Under the pieces are notes generated by a model that did not search any database, was not told where the DNA came from, and saw nothing but the letters and a program-made list of their open reading frames with translations. From Bradyrhizobium sp. LMTR 3 (GTDB lineage: Bacteria; Pseudomonadota; Alphaproteobacteria; Rhizobiales; Xanthobacteraceae), in the NCBI RefSeq assembly GCF_001693485.1, contig NZ_MAXC01000049.1, forward strand, positions 1 to 64,000: DNA of 64,000 bases, given 5' to 3'. The position numbers and the translations under genes were made by a program. Shown here in pieces: positions 52,480 through 61,594 of this stretch (positions are counted from its first letter, which is position 1; every line of letters begins with the position of its first letter).

Positions 52480-53859
52480 CTACGCGCGCGGCGGTTCGGC
52501 ATGGCTGATGACGCGCTTGATCGACGGGAACGCGCGGCGCAGCGCGCGCTCGATCTCATCGACGTTCTCATGCACCTTGATGACGCTCATCGATGGCGCA
52601 GCGCGGCAATGGAAGTTGACGATTTCGCCCGCATCGGTGTCGCGGACCCGCACATTGTGAATGTCATGGATCGCGCCGTTGCCGCCGGCAAAGCGAGACA
52701 GCGCGGCCTTGATGGTTTCGACGCGTTCCGGCGCGGCATCGGTGCCGTGCGGAAGCTCCGGCTCGAGCGGCTCGATGTGGGTGTCGACCTCGACGTCCTC
52801 GCCAAAGTCCTCGCGGATGCTGCGCTCCAGGTCGTGGGCGATGGCGTGCGCGGCGGTAAGTTCCATGTCGCCGTCGACTTCGAGGTCGATGCCGACAATC
52901 AGCCGGTCGCCGAGATCGTGCACGGTGACATGATGGACGGCGAGACCGGAATTGCGGGCGATCACCATGATGCGCTCGCGCACGCTCTCATTGTCGCGCA
53001 CGACCGGCACTGCGGTGAAGGTGAGGTCGGCGTCGCCGAGCGCTTGCGTGACCGCGACTTGCGCGGTCTTCTTGATCGCCTCGACGCGGTCGATCGGGTA
53101 GGTGCGCGGCACCTTTGCGATGGCGTCGATGAAATGCGTCGGCCCGACCATGCGCACGCGCACGCGTTCGACGCCGACCACGCCGGGCACCGCGCGGATC
53201 GCCGCGGTCGCTTTTTCCGACGCGCCCGCCGGGGCGCGGTCGAGCAGGGTTTCGACGGTGGAGCGCCCGAGCCTCAGGCCGAGGATCGATATCATGACGG
53301 CAACGGCGATGGCGGCAACCGAGTCGCCCCAGGCATAGCCGAGCCCGGTCAGCGCCAGGCCGGCGATGACGGCGAGGGAGCCGAGCACGTCGGAAGCGAA
53401 ATGCAGCGCGTCCGCCGCCAGCGCCTGGCTCCGCGTCTGCCGCGCCGTGCGATGCAGCGCCCGCGCGCGCCAGAAATTGACCGCAATATCGATCACCAGC
53501 ACGACGAAGGGGACAGCCGATATCGTCGGCGGCGGCGCGCCCTCGCGCAGCCGGCTCCAGGATTCGACCAGGATGCCGCCGGCCAGCACGTAGAGCAGCG
53601 CGATGACGAACAGCGCCGACAGGCTCTCGAACTTGCCGTGGCCGTAGTGATGTTCCTCGTCGGCGGGCTGGTCGGACACTCGCACCACGAGCCACGTGAT
53701 GACGGTCGCGATCACGTCGACGGAGGAATGCAGCGCCTCCGAGATCAGCGCGAGCGAGCCGATCGCGATACCAACCGCGAACTTCGCCGCAGCCATACTG
53801 GCGCTGGCGAGGATCGAGATCGCGGCGACGTTGGTTTTTAGGGTGGGGATAGTGGTCAT
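52480..53859 (-). CDS. Cation diffusion facilitator, zinc type
   Basis: A 459-residue CDF transporter with six membrane segments. Metal-site residues follow the Zn/Cd pattern HxxxD in segment 2 (LHSSVD) and segment 5 (LHFASD). HHYGHGKFESL is the cytoplasmic histidine loop. The C-terminal cytoplasmic region is long, about 260 residues, and seems to hold two ferredoxin-like metal-sensing domains where most CDF proteins have one. It exports divalent metal against protons. The ATG at 53859 (MTTIPTLKTNVAAI) is chosen over 53922 because the first helix follows directly. Confidence 0.88.
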   Translation of the reverse strand: MTTIPTLKTNVAAISILASASMAAAKFAVGIAIGSLALISEALHSSVDVIATVITWLVVRVSDQPADEEHHYGHGKFESLSALFVIALLYVLAGGILVESWSRLREGAPPPTISAVPFVVLVIDIAVNFWRARALHRTARQTRSQALAADALHFASDVLGSLAVIAGLALTGLGYAWGDSVAAIAVAVMISILGLRLGRSTVETLLDRAPAGASEKATAAIRAVPGVVGVERVRVRMVGPTHFIDAIAKVPRTYPIDRVEAIKKTAQVAVTQALGDADLTFTAVPVVRDNESVRERIMVIARNSGLAVHHVTVHDLGDRLIVGIDLEVDGDMELTAAHAIAHDLERSIREDFGEDVEVDTHIEPLEPELPHGTDAAPERVETIKAALSRFAGGNGAIHDIHNVRVRDTDAGEIVNFHCRAAPSMSVIKVHENVDEIERALRRAFPSIKRVISHAEPPRA

Positions 53860-53962
53860 GGCCGGCGGTTTAGCAGGGCGCTGTGTGGGATTAAAGCTGA
53901 CAGTTGGATGCGCAATCGCCACTCACTTGCAGGAGCGATTTGTTGCGAATTGTTCTAAGTTT

Positions 53963-54105
53963 GTAGGATGGGCGGAGCGAAGCGATCCATTCGCCACATA
54001 ACGGATCGTCGTCCCCCGCGAAGGCGGGGGATCCAGTACGCCGCGGCTTATCGGTTCAATCACTGCTGCCTCTGGAATACTGGGTCACCCGCCTGCGCGG
54101 GTGAC
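53963..54105. repeat. Cluster of short dispersed palindromes
   Basis: Three elements lie in tandem. GTAGGATGGGCGGAGCGAAG (53963 onward) is of a type that recurs at 56151. CCCCCGC-gaa-GGCGGGGG is at 54013-54030. GTCACCCGC pairs with GCGGGTGAC at 54084-54105. These resemble the REP-like hairpins common between Bradyrhizobium genes (recalled). Confidence 0.7.
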
Positions 54106-54119
54106 GACAACCAGATACG

Positions 54120-54740
54120 TGTCCGCGTTCTCGCGACGCATTGCGCCCGAGCTTTGCAAATTCATTCGCCCTAAAGGAAGAGGGCGCAGGAAATGCCGGG
54201 TGCTTGCTGCACCCGCGGTCTCGTGTGCAAATAGCGCAAAAGAAACGCACACGAGCATACAGGTACAGCCGAGGCACTCCGGCATTCCCTGCGCAGTGGT
54301 TTTACGGCTTATGCCGCGCTCTCCCTGGAGACGAATTCCTCTTGCCTCCATCGCTGCCGGATTGAAGGTTTGTCGAACCCGGTTGGGTTCGACGCACCTC
54401 CGTCAGCTTGACACCAGCCACGGGTGCCAGGACCACACGGTTTTGCCGTACGCAGCCACCCGTCTTCGCCTGAAGGCTTCGCCGGGCATTGGCGCCGTAC
54501 GTCCTGCGCGCCGTGTCCGCTCACGGCGAGAGCCGCCCTGCGAACAACTTCTCGCGCCGACGCTGCCGCGTCCACCGCATCCCGCCCCACGTTCGTGACG
54601 ATGGCCAACGCCCCTCTTGTCGGGACGGGACGGCGGAAGTTGTAAGCGTGATTTGGGTCTGCGGCGAAGGAGTTTATTTTCTCGAGCGAGACTGGACGGG
54701 GCAAATCACGTTGAAGTTGTTGGGTAAAATTCATTATTCA
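54120..54740 (+). repeat. Large dispersed repeat with a degenerate reading frame
   Basis: About 600 bases whose translated fragments (GRRKCRVLAAPAVSCA, HTSIQVQPRHSGIPCAV, LRQLDTSHG, then in other frames VIWVCGEGVYF and RDWTGQITLK) I recall from many spurious hypothetical proteins in Bradyrhizobium genomes. No single frame stays open, there is no ribosome site, and frames switch at least twice. I treat it as a dispersed repeat, not a gene. It may be an RNA-coding or dead mobile element. Confidence 0.55.
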
Positions 54741-55370
54741 AGAAAAATCGATTCTTTTGCGCGATGGGCGCTGCCGAAGCTGGTGGCGCGACTGCTCTTG
54801 CCCTTGTTTTGCGACTTCATGTCGGTCGGTGAGGCATGTGAACTACATTCTCATCGGATACAACTAACTGCATGATCGGCCATGTCACCAATCGCAGGAA
54901 TCAACTCGCCGTTGGTGCGCGGCACCTCCTACCTCTCCTACCTGCGTGCCAGCGCCTTCAGGCGCGTTTTGTTTGTGTGAGCGCAATCCGACACGCACGA
55001 TGCCCATTTTGAACAGTCACATAGGCCAGGCGTGGCCGGTGCATCTGGCCGCATACTTATCGATGGCGGTTGCGTTTGCCGTGCGCGACGCCGTCACGGC
55101 TGGTTTGATCGAACCGGCTTCTGATCCTACGCTGCGGGCCGGGCCGGCTACTGGCGGGCGGTCGGCCATGTCGAAGCTGTTCACCGGCTGCTCGCGCCGT
55201 CTGGGGAAAAGAAGGCCTCAACCCCACGTTTCCTTGGTGTTCATCGACTCCGCGCTTTGGTCTCGAATGACGCCAACCGCGCACGGGCTCACCCGGGACG
55301 TCGGCGGAGCTCGGACATCGGCGGTCCATGGCAAAGTGCGTCACCGCCTGATGTCCGCAAAGCTCCGGGA
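54741..55370. other. Intergenic stretch without a supported gene
   Basis: A 3' flank of the large repeat followed by ~500 bases with one weak frame (54946-55374, + strand). That frame lacks a ribosome site and recognisable domains. I see no RNA gene. Confidence 0.45.
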
Positions 55371-55724
55371 CTAGCAGACCCTAACCGTCTGCTGAACGTA
55401 CGTGTAGCCGTTCCACACGGACTGAGTTTGGTAGCAGGACCCGTAAGCAGCCGCGGCACCGAGTGCGGCACCAGCCGCCACGCCTGCGGCAACCGGATAC
55501 CCCCAGCCTCTGCCGTAATAGCCTCCGCGGTAGTACCGACCGCCGGCCCACCGGGTGCCGCCGCCGTGCCAACCGGGTCTTACTCCAGGGTGACCGCCCG
55601 CATGAAACCCGCCTGCATGAAATCCGCCCGCCCGACCACGTGGACGTGCATCCGATTCAACAGGTAGCAGGGTTAGACCAGCGGCTATCAGGCTTAGAGC
55701 TACTATTGAGGTTGTTGGGCGCAT
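55371..55724 (-). CDS. Small secreted Gly/His-rich protein
   Basis: A 117-residue precursor. The signal peptide (MRPTTSIVALSLIAAGLTLL, ending near SDA) leads into a Gly/His/Arg/Tyr-rich stretch with repeats of the GGFHAGG type and GRYYRGGYYGRGWGY. A short alanine-rich helix (GVAAGAALGAAAAYG, two-Cys end CYQ...VRVC) follows. CGGAG precedes the ATG at 55724. It resembles small rhizobial envelope proteins of unknown function. Confidence 0.75.
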   Translation of the reverse strand: MRPTTSIVALSLIAAGLTLLPVESDARPRGRAGGFHAGGFHAGGHPGVRPGWHGGGTRWAGGRYYRGGYYGRGWGYPVAAGVAAGAALGAAAAYGSCYQTQSVWNGYTYVQQTVRVC

Positions 55725-56342
55725 GGTTGTACTCCGTTTACAGTGCACCCTTTGCGAACGCAACCGATGCGAGCCCGTTCCGGCCAGCTCCGGTAATTCG
55801 TTCATTTAATCTCGCTCCAGACGGGCCGGGCGAACGTCAAGAAGCGCCGCCACCAACGTAAGTATGGGTGTCCTGTCGCGGCATGCGACCAACGTGCTCT
55901 AGTTGCGTCGCCGTCGGCGAACGATGCCGCTGTTAGAGGTTGGGCCTGTCGCGGATCGGACAAGTATGGCATTGCAGCCCCCTGCCAAGTGCCAATCGTA
56001 GGGAATCTAACCCTGAGCCTGGTTGGTTCCTTCGTTGCAACTCTGATTCTGAAATCTGATTGTGGCCGGCTGTTGCGTTTCGGTACCGCGACCGCGCCAT
56101 CGCGTGCGCAAACCTCGACGAAGTAGCTGCGGATCGTTTGGTTGCAGCGCGTAGGATGGGTAGAGTTCAGCGAAACCCATCGCCGGTGTGAGCGGACGCC
56201 TGACATTATCAACCCCGAACGTCAGCGCTTTAGAATCACTATGGAACCTCGAGACAGACACCTGGAGTTGTGACCGAGATCATATTGTTCCCTCGACTTC
56301 GGGCGCATTGTGCCGCCGCTGTTGATATCTCTTGAGGTCCGG
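55725..56342. other. Intergenic stretch with one short palindrome
   Basis: No gene is supported in about 620 bases. GTAGGATGGGTAGAG and CGAAACCCATC at 56151-56182 form an inverted repeat (GATGGGT / ACCCATC) of the dispersed type also at 53963. The rest is featureless to me. Confidence 0.5.
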
Positions 56343-59300
56343 ATGCACTGCACGAGTTGCGCAGCCGAAGTCCCCGAGCAAAGCAAATTTTGTTGGCAAT
56401 GCGGAGCGGCGATGATGCGACGCTGCCCGGCCTGCCGTGCGGCAAACCCAGCCCTGAACAAATTTTGCGTCGACTGTGGGACCAAATTGCGTGTGGATTC
56501 TCCCGTACCGATGGTGCGGGACTCGCGCCCGATCGAGCGCCGGCAGCTTACCGTACTGTTTTGTGACCTGGTCGGATCGACTGCACTCTCTGCGGGGCTC
56601 GATCCCGAAGACTTCAGCGCAATCATCGCCGGCTACCGGCGCTGCATTACTGAAACCGTTGCCAGCTTCGACGGCTTTGTCGCGCGACATCATGGGGACG
56701 GCGCGATCGTATGCTTTGGCTATCCGCAGGCGCACGAAGACGACGCGGAGCGTGCCGTTCAAGCCAGCCTTGCACTGGTGCAGGCGATCGCCGCCTTGCC
56801 CGCGAAACAGAAATTAAGCGCGCGCATCGGTGTTGCAACGGGCATAGCGATTGTCGGCGATATGTCCGACAGCGCGATTTCCGAGGAGCATGGCATCCTC
56901 GGCGACACCCCGAACCTTGCCGCCCGGCTGCAATCGCTCGCACAACCAGGCAGCGTTGTCATCTCGGGTCGCACAAAGACGATCACGGGACCGCAATTCG
57001 AGTATCTCGATCTCGGTAAGGTCGAGATCAAGGGATTCGCAAAACCAGTCGCGGCCTGGCAAGTCGCCGGTAAGACAACGGTGACCAGCCGATCGCACGC
57101 TCTGCAAAGCTGCGATGTGCTGCCGCTGATCGGTCGTGATGAAGAAATGGAGCTAATTCTGAGCCGATGGAAGCGGGCCAGGAGCGGCGAAGGCCAGGTG
57201 GTGCTGCTTTCTGGTGAAGCGGGCATCGGCAAATCACGGCTCACCGTCGCGCTTCTGGAGAAGCTTGCTCGCGAGCCGCACATCCGCCTGCAGTACTTCT
57301 GCTCGCCGCAGCATACCGACAGCACGCTCTACCCGGTGATCGGCGAGATGTGGCGCGCCGCCGGCTCCACTCACGATGACAGCCAGCAAGCGAAAGCTGA
57401 CAAGCTCGACGCGCTGCTGGTGCAAAGCTCGACGCCTTCAGAGGATGTGGCGCTGTTTGCCGAAATGCTGTCGCTGCCCAGCGATGGGCGCTACCCTCCG
57501 GTTGAAGTCGAGCCGCAGCTCCGTCGTCAGAAAACGCTGAAAGCGCTTGGCTCGCACATCGAGGCGCTGGCACGGATCCATCCCGTGCTGATGATTTTCG
57601 AAGATGCGCATTGGACCGATCCAACCAGCCTCGAATTCGTCGCCCGGGCGGTGGACTTGGCCGTGAGCCACCGGCTCTTGATACTTGTTACTTTCAGGCC
57701 GGAATTCAGCCCGCCCTGGATCGGGCGGCCGCACGTGAGCGAGCTGACCCTCAACCGGCTGGCGCCTTGCGACATCCATTCCCTGATCGAGGGAGTCGTC
57801 GGCAACCGATCGTTGCCGGCGGGCATCCGCCAGGACATCATCGAGCGCACCGACGGCATTCCACTGTTCGCTGAGGAGATGACCAAGGCGGTGCTGGACG
57901 CAGAGGGTGAGAGTGATGTGCAGCGGGTCTGCGCAGGAGCACCAACACCTGTCGTAGCGGTTCCGGCGAGCCTGCAGGCTTCGCTGATGTCGCGGCTCGA
58001 CCGGCTCGGCCCAGCGAAAGACGTCGCGCAGGTCGGCGCGGCGATCGGCCGGGAATTTCCTCACATGTTGCTGGCTGCGGTCGCGCGAAAGCCGGAAGCG
58101 AAATTGGATGCCGACCTCCACCGGCTCATTGCGGCGGGTTTGTTGTTTCGAGACGGCATCCCGCCACATGCGAGCTACCTGTTCAAGCATGCGCTTGTGC
58201 AGGACGCAGCCTACAGCACGCTGCTGCGGGAGCCGCGGCGCGCACTGCATGCGCGCATCGCCGAAATCCTTGAAAGCCAGTTCCCGGAAACAGCCGAGAG
58301 CCAACCCGAACTGCTCGCGCGTCACTACACAAAGGCCGACCTGATCGAGAAGTCGGCGCGCCTGTGGGGCAAGGCAGGACTGCGGTCACAGGAGCGCTCG
58401 GCGCTGGTCGAAGCGGCAGAACAGCTTGGCCAGGCTCTGGCGCAGATAGCAACCTTGCCCAGCGCGCCCAACCTGCGGCGCGAGCAGATCATCCTGCAAG
58501 TCGCGCTCTTGAACACGCTCATGCATGTCAAAGGATATGGCGCTCCCGAAACCAAGACCGCCGTAGCGCAGGCGAGGGCGTTTATCGAACAAGCGGAACA
58601 GCTTGGCGAGTCCCCCGACGACCCTTCGCTGCTCCTCTCAGCCCTGTTTGGCCAGTGGATCGTCAATTTCATAAACTTCAATGGCGACATTGCGCGCGAG
58701 CTAGCAGCGCGGTTCCTGGAGCTCGGCGAGAAGGAGGGAGCGGCGGTCCCGCTCATGATTGGACACCGTACCATGGCGAGCACGCTCGCGTTGAGGGGGG
58801 ACCTGGTTGAGGCCAAGGCGCACTACAATGAAGCCCTCGCCCTCTATCGCCCCGCCGAGCACCGGCGATTGATGACGCGATTTGGCCAGGACCTTCGGGT
58901 AACGTGCCTGGCCTTTCGTTCAATGGCCTCGTGGCTGCTCGGTTATCCCCAAGCTGCGCTGAACGACGCAGACTGCGCGCTAATGGAAGCGCGCCAGATT
59001 GATCATGCTGCCACTTTGATGTTTACGCTGAATTTCCCAATTCTTGTGAATACCTACTGCGGGAATTACCGCGCGGCAAACGAGCATCTCAAAGAGCTTG
59101 TCGCGTTAGCGGCGGAGAAAGGTGCCACGTTCCGAAAAGCGGAAGGCGTGTTGCGGCGGGGCTATATCCTGACCCTCACGGGAGCCGCGAAAGCCGTCGA
59201 GATCGTCACGGCGGGTGTTGATTTATGGCGGTCGGCCGGATCGACGATATTTACACCGGAGCAGGAGTTCATGTTGGCAATCGCCCATGCGGACTCGGGC

Positions 59301-59657
59301 CAGTTCGATGACGCCTGGCGCTGCATCGGCAACGCAATGACAGCAATGCAGGCAACCAAGGAAAGATGGTGCGAGGCCGAGGCTCATCGCGTTGCCGGCG
59401 AAATAGCGCTCAAGTCGCCGCAGCGGGACGAGGCGAAGGCGCAAACGTATTTCGAGCATTCCCTGACGATTGCGCGAGCGCAGCATGCAAAGTCGTGGGA
59501 ATTGCGCGCAGCCACCAGTTCGGCGAGGCTCCTGAGCTGTCAGGGCAAACGGAAGATGGCACGTGACCTTCTCGCGCCCATCTACGAGTGGTTCACCGAA
59601 GGATTTGACACAAGCGATTTGCGAAGGGCAAAGGCCTTGCTCGCTGAGCTTCGTTGA
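56343..59657 (+). CDS. Zinc-ribbon/adenylate cyclase/ATPase/TPR signalling protein
   Basis: A 1104-residue multidomain protein. Two zinc ribbons come first (Cys3, 6, 17, 20 and Cys28, 31, 42, 45). A class III adenylate/guanylate cyclase domain follows (about 65-245) with metal-binding Asp75 (LFCDLVGST) and Asp119 (HHGDGAIVCFG). A STAND-type AAA ATPase domain has Walker A GEAGIGKSRL (about 285-300) and Walker B-like LMIFEDAHW. The C-terminal half is TPR-like helical repeats. Such proteins are abundant in rhizobia and probably make cAMP in response to an unknown signal. The ATG at 56343 begins the first ribbon. Confidence 0.9.
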   Translation: MHCTSCAAEVPEQSKFCWQCGAAMMRRCPACRAANPALNKFCVDCGTKLRVDSPVPMVRDSRPIERRQLTVLFCDLVGSTALSAGLDPEDFSAIIAGYRRCITETVASFDGFVARHHGDGAIVCFGYPQAHEDDAERAVQASLALVQAIAALPAKQKLSARIGVATGIAIVGDMSDSAISEEHGILGDTPNLAARLQSLAQPGSVVISGRTKTITGPQFEYLDLGKVEIKGFAKPVAAWQVAGKTTVTSRSHALQSCDVLPLIGRDEEMELILSRWKRARSGEGQVVLLSGEAGIGKSRLTVALLEKLAREPHIRLQYFCSPQHTDSTLYPVIGEMWRAAGSTHDDSQQAKADKLDALLVQSSTPSEDVALFAEMLSLPSDGRYPPVEVEPQLRRQKTLKALGSHIEALARIHPVLMIFEDAHWTDPTSLEFVARAVDLAVSHRLLILVTFRPEFSPPWIGRPHVSELTLNRLAPCDIHSLIEGVVGNRSLPAGIRQDIIERTDGIPLFAEEMTKAVLDAEGESDVQRVCAGAPTPVVAVPASLQASLMSRLDRLGPAKDVAQVGAAIGREFPHMLLAAVARKPEAKLDADLHRLIAAGLLFRDGIPPHASYLFKHALVQDAAYSTLLREPRRALHARIAEILESQFPETAESQPELLARHYTKADLIEKSARLWGKAGLRSQERSALVEAAEQLGQALAQIATLPSAPNLRREQIILQVALLNTLMHVKGYGAPETKTAVAQARAFIEQAEQLGESPDDPSLLLSALFGQWIVNFINFNGDIARELAARFLELGEKEGAAVPLMIGHRTMASTLALRGDLVEAKAHYNEALALYRPAEHRRLMTRFGQDLRVTCLAFRSMASWLLGYPQAALNDADCALMEARQIDHAATLMFTLNFPILVNTYCGNYRAANEHLKELVALAAEKGATFRKAEGVLRRGYILTLTGAAKAVEIVTAGVDLWRSAGSTIFTPEQEFMLAIAHADSGQFDDAWRCIGNAMTAMQATKERWCEAEAHRVAGEIALKSPQRDEAKAQTYFEHSLTIARAQHAKSWELRAATSSARLLSCQGKRKMARDLLAPIYEWFTEGFDTSDLRRAKALLAELR

Positions 59658-59666
59658 TGGCGCCTC

Positions 59667-59723
59667 ACCATCGTCAAGCCGGTCGCTCCTGATGATTCCG
59701 GCGTGGCCGACGTCGTCACGGAC
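59667..59723 (+). pseudogene. Fragment related to the amidohydrolase at 61595
   Basis: The 57 bases encode TIVKPVAPDDSGVADVVTD, closely matching AIVKPVDPDDPDVADVVAD in the amidohydrolase gene (around 61818-61874). The DNA also matches over most positions. No start, no other part of the gene and no intact frame remain. It is a partial duplication or remnant of a paralogue, about 2.1 kb upstream in the same orientation. Confidence 0.65.
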
Positions 59724-59854
59724 GATTTAGATTTCATTCATTGTAATTGTTAGAGTTCAATTCAAATCTTGCGTCCATGATCGCCGCGTTTCTCGCGGAA
59801 TTCCATTTTGATCGGCAGCTCCAACACGGCTCGCGTTGATACGGAATCATTATC

Positions 59855-60349
59855 ATGGCGATCGTTGGTGCAGCGCTTCGTGCTCGGGATCTTTGCGGGC
59901 TCGCAACTCGGCGGCTGCATGCCGCCAGGCTGAAATCGCACGCTCCAAAATTGTTGGCCGCCTGCGCCATTCTGTTCTCGATCTCGGTTGCCGGTTGCGC
60001 GCGTAGTCCGGCGCAGCGTGAATTCAATCCAGCCCAGGGCGAAGTCAAAGCGCCTCCCATCCGTGCGGTCGCGCGCATCCGCCGACACTCTGAACAGCAT
60101 CGATATGCGGAGCTAAGAATTCGGCGACCGGACCCGGCGTTGCTTTCCCCGCAGCCTGCACCCGATTGCGAGTTCAAAAGAACCGACCTTAAAACCGTGG
60201 ATCCGGATCAATGGGCCCGCTTGAAGGTCGAATACGAGCGACAGTGCTATCTGGATGCAGAGAAGGCTGCGCGTGACCGCCTGATCCTGCTGCAGGCGTC
60301 CGCCATCTGCGAAATCGAACCGGCTCGAAAGCGAACGACAGCCCGGTAG
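59855..60349 (+). CDS. Putative lipoprotein, hypothetical
   Basis: A 164-residue protein. A basic stretch of ~28 residues precedes a hydrophobic signal (KLLAACAILFSISVAGC) with a lipobox-like SVAGC and probable lipidated cysteine at 48. The mature part has PDCEFKRTDLKTVDPDQWAR and LKVEYERQCYLDAEKAARDR with conserved-looking cysteines. The real start may lie nearer the signal, since the n-region is unusually long. Function is unknown. Confidence 0.6.
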   Translation: MAIVGAALRARDLCGLATRRLHAARLKSHAPKLLAACAILFSISVAGCARSPAQREFNPAQGEVKAPPIRAVARIRRHSEQHRYAELRIRRPDPALLSPQPAPDCEFKRTDLKTVDPDQWARLKVEYERQCYLDAEKAARDRLILLQASAICEIEPARKRTTAR

Positions 60350-60627
60350 AACCAAAGATAGCCAGAGCCCGCCGCCGGCTCCCTGTCTCAGCGCTCCGCA
60401 TAACCCGCGCAAAGGCGCGCAGCGCTCACTTCTAAATTGTATTCAACGGCAACTGTCAGCGCCTTTAAGGCGTGTGTCTTCCAGATGGCAATGGCGGGGC
60501 GCCCGTCCTTAATTCTGTCGTTTTTTCGCCATGCCGCCGTTTCACGTTTTTCGTCGATGGGGCTCAATTTTACAGCGTTTGGCTGGGAGGGAATTGTTCA
60601 GGGGTAGTAGTTTTTTAGAGAGTAATT

Positions 60628-61485
60628 ATGAAAACGCTTTACGATATTATCGGTGCACTTCCCGACGACGACGCGGAAGATTTGAGAGTTGCATTTCGCA
60701 AGGCCGCTAAGGCGAACCATCCCGACCTCAATCCCGGCAATCCGGAAGCTTCACAAACGTTCAGGCGGATCGTTCGCGCCAACGCCATTCTGAGCGATGA
60801 ACGGCAACGAGAGGCCTATGATCGGCTGCTCGAAGCCGCGCGCCGGCAACAGCACCAAAAGCCGAATCGCAGTGCCTTTTCCGCCGGCATCCGCAGGCTC
60901 GGCGTCGACGCAATGGCGAGTGCGGTTGCGTCGGCAGTTTTTATTGCGGGCTACCTCCTGCTCAAGCCTGTCGACAGGCTGCCACTCGCTTCCGCGCAGG
61001 TAACTGAGATATCCAGGAGCGAACGGGCGCAGACTGCGGCCGTCAGATCGACCGAACTATCTTCGCAGGAGCGAACCAACCCAGGCGACCAGCTTGAAGA
61101 TGTCGGAGCCCATACGAAGCCCGACGTGAATCCGCCGGACCTCAAAGAGCCGACCACGGTGGCCAGCGTTTCACCTGCGGTGACGATAGGCCGTGCTCCT
61201 GCTGCAAGTGATGTTTCCCCGGCTACCGAGTCGGGGCCCAAAGACGTCAAGTACTACCGCGAACGAGCGATCTCGGCGTATCGCAGCGGGGATCTATACA
61301 TTGCTCTGGCCAATTTCGATCTGGCGATCCGGCAGGATCCCACTTGTTCGGACTGCTATGTTGATCGCGGGATTGTCCTGCACCGCATGGGCGACCGAAA
61401 GGGTGCATTTTCGGACGTGGCCGAGGCCAAGCGCATTGATGCCTTGAAGCGAAACAAGACCCTTTCCGACGCAAGCGCGCGCTAG
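60628..61485 (+). CDS. J-domain membrane protein with TPR tail
   Basis: A 285-residue protein. An N-terminal J domain (about 1-70) has the HPD motif at 31-33 (KANHPDLNPGN). A membrane segment lies at about 94-112 (MASAVASAVFIAGYLLLKP). A Ser/Thr/Pro-rich linker (about 115-205) leads to a C-terminal TPR-like region with CSDCYVDRGIVLHRMGDRKG. J domains stimulate DnaK. The layout suggests a membrane-tethered co-chaperone. It is not dnaJ itself, as it lacks the zinc-finger and client-binding domains. Confidence 0.85.
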   Translation: MKTLYDIIGALPDDDAEDLRVAFRKAAKANHPDLNPGNPEASQTFRRIVRANAILSDERQREAYDRLLEAARRQQHQKPNRSAFSAGIRRLGVDAMASAVASAVFIAGYLLLKPVDRLPLASAQVTEISRSERAQTAAVRSTELSSQERTNPGDQLEDVGAHTKPDVNPPDLKEPTTVASVSPAVTIGRAPAASDVSPATESGPKDVKYYRERAISAYRSGDLYIALANFDLAIRQDPTCSDCYVDRGIVLHRMGDRKGAFSDVAEAKRIDALKRNKTLSDASAR

Positions 61486-61594
61486 CGAGTCCACACCTGC
61501 GCGCCGCCACACGCATTGCAGCGCGGCATCCTTGGCATCTGGACACGGGCCGGCCGCATTGTCCAAAATCGCCTGGTGAAGAGCGGAGGCCCCG

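Noticed and set aside
52447..53841. 464-residue open frame antisense to the CDF transporter
   Set aside because: Same reason: the transporter motifs are on the minus strand and the + frame is arginine/histidine-rich without domains.
54101..54598. 165-residue reading frame in the large repeat
   Set aside because: Recalled as a recurrent spurious protein; the frame is not sustained, there is no ribosome site, and it sits inside a dispersed repeat.
54946..55374. 142-residue + strand frame
   Set aside because: No ribosome site, no domain and an irregular amino-acid composition.
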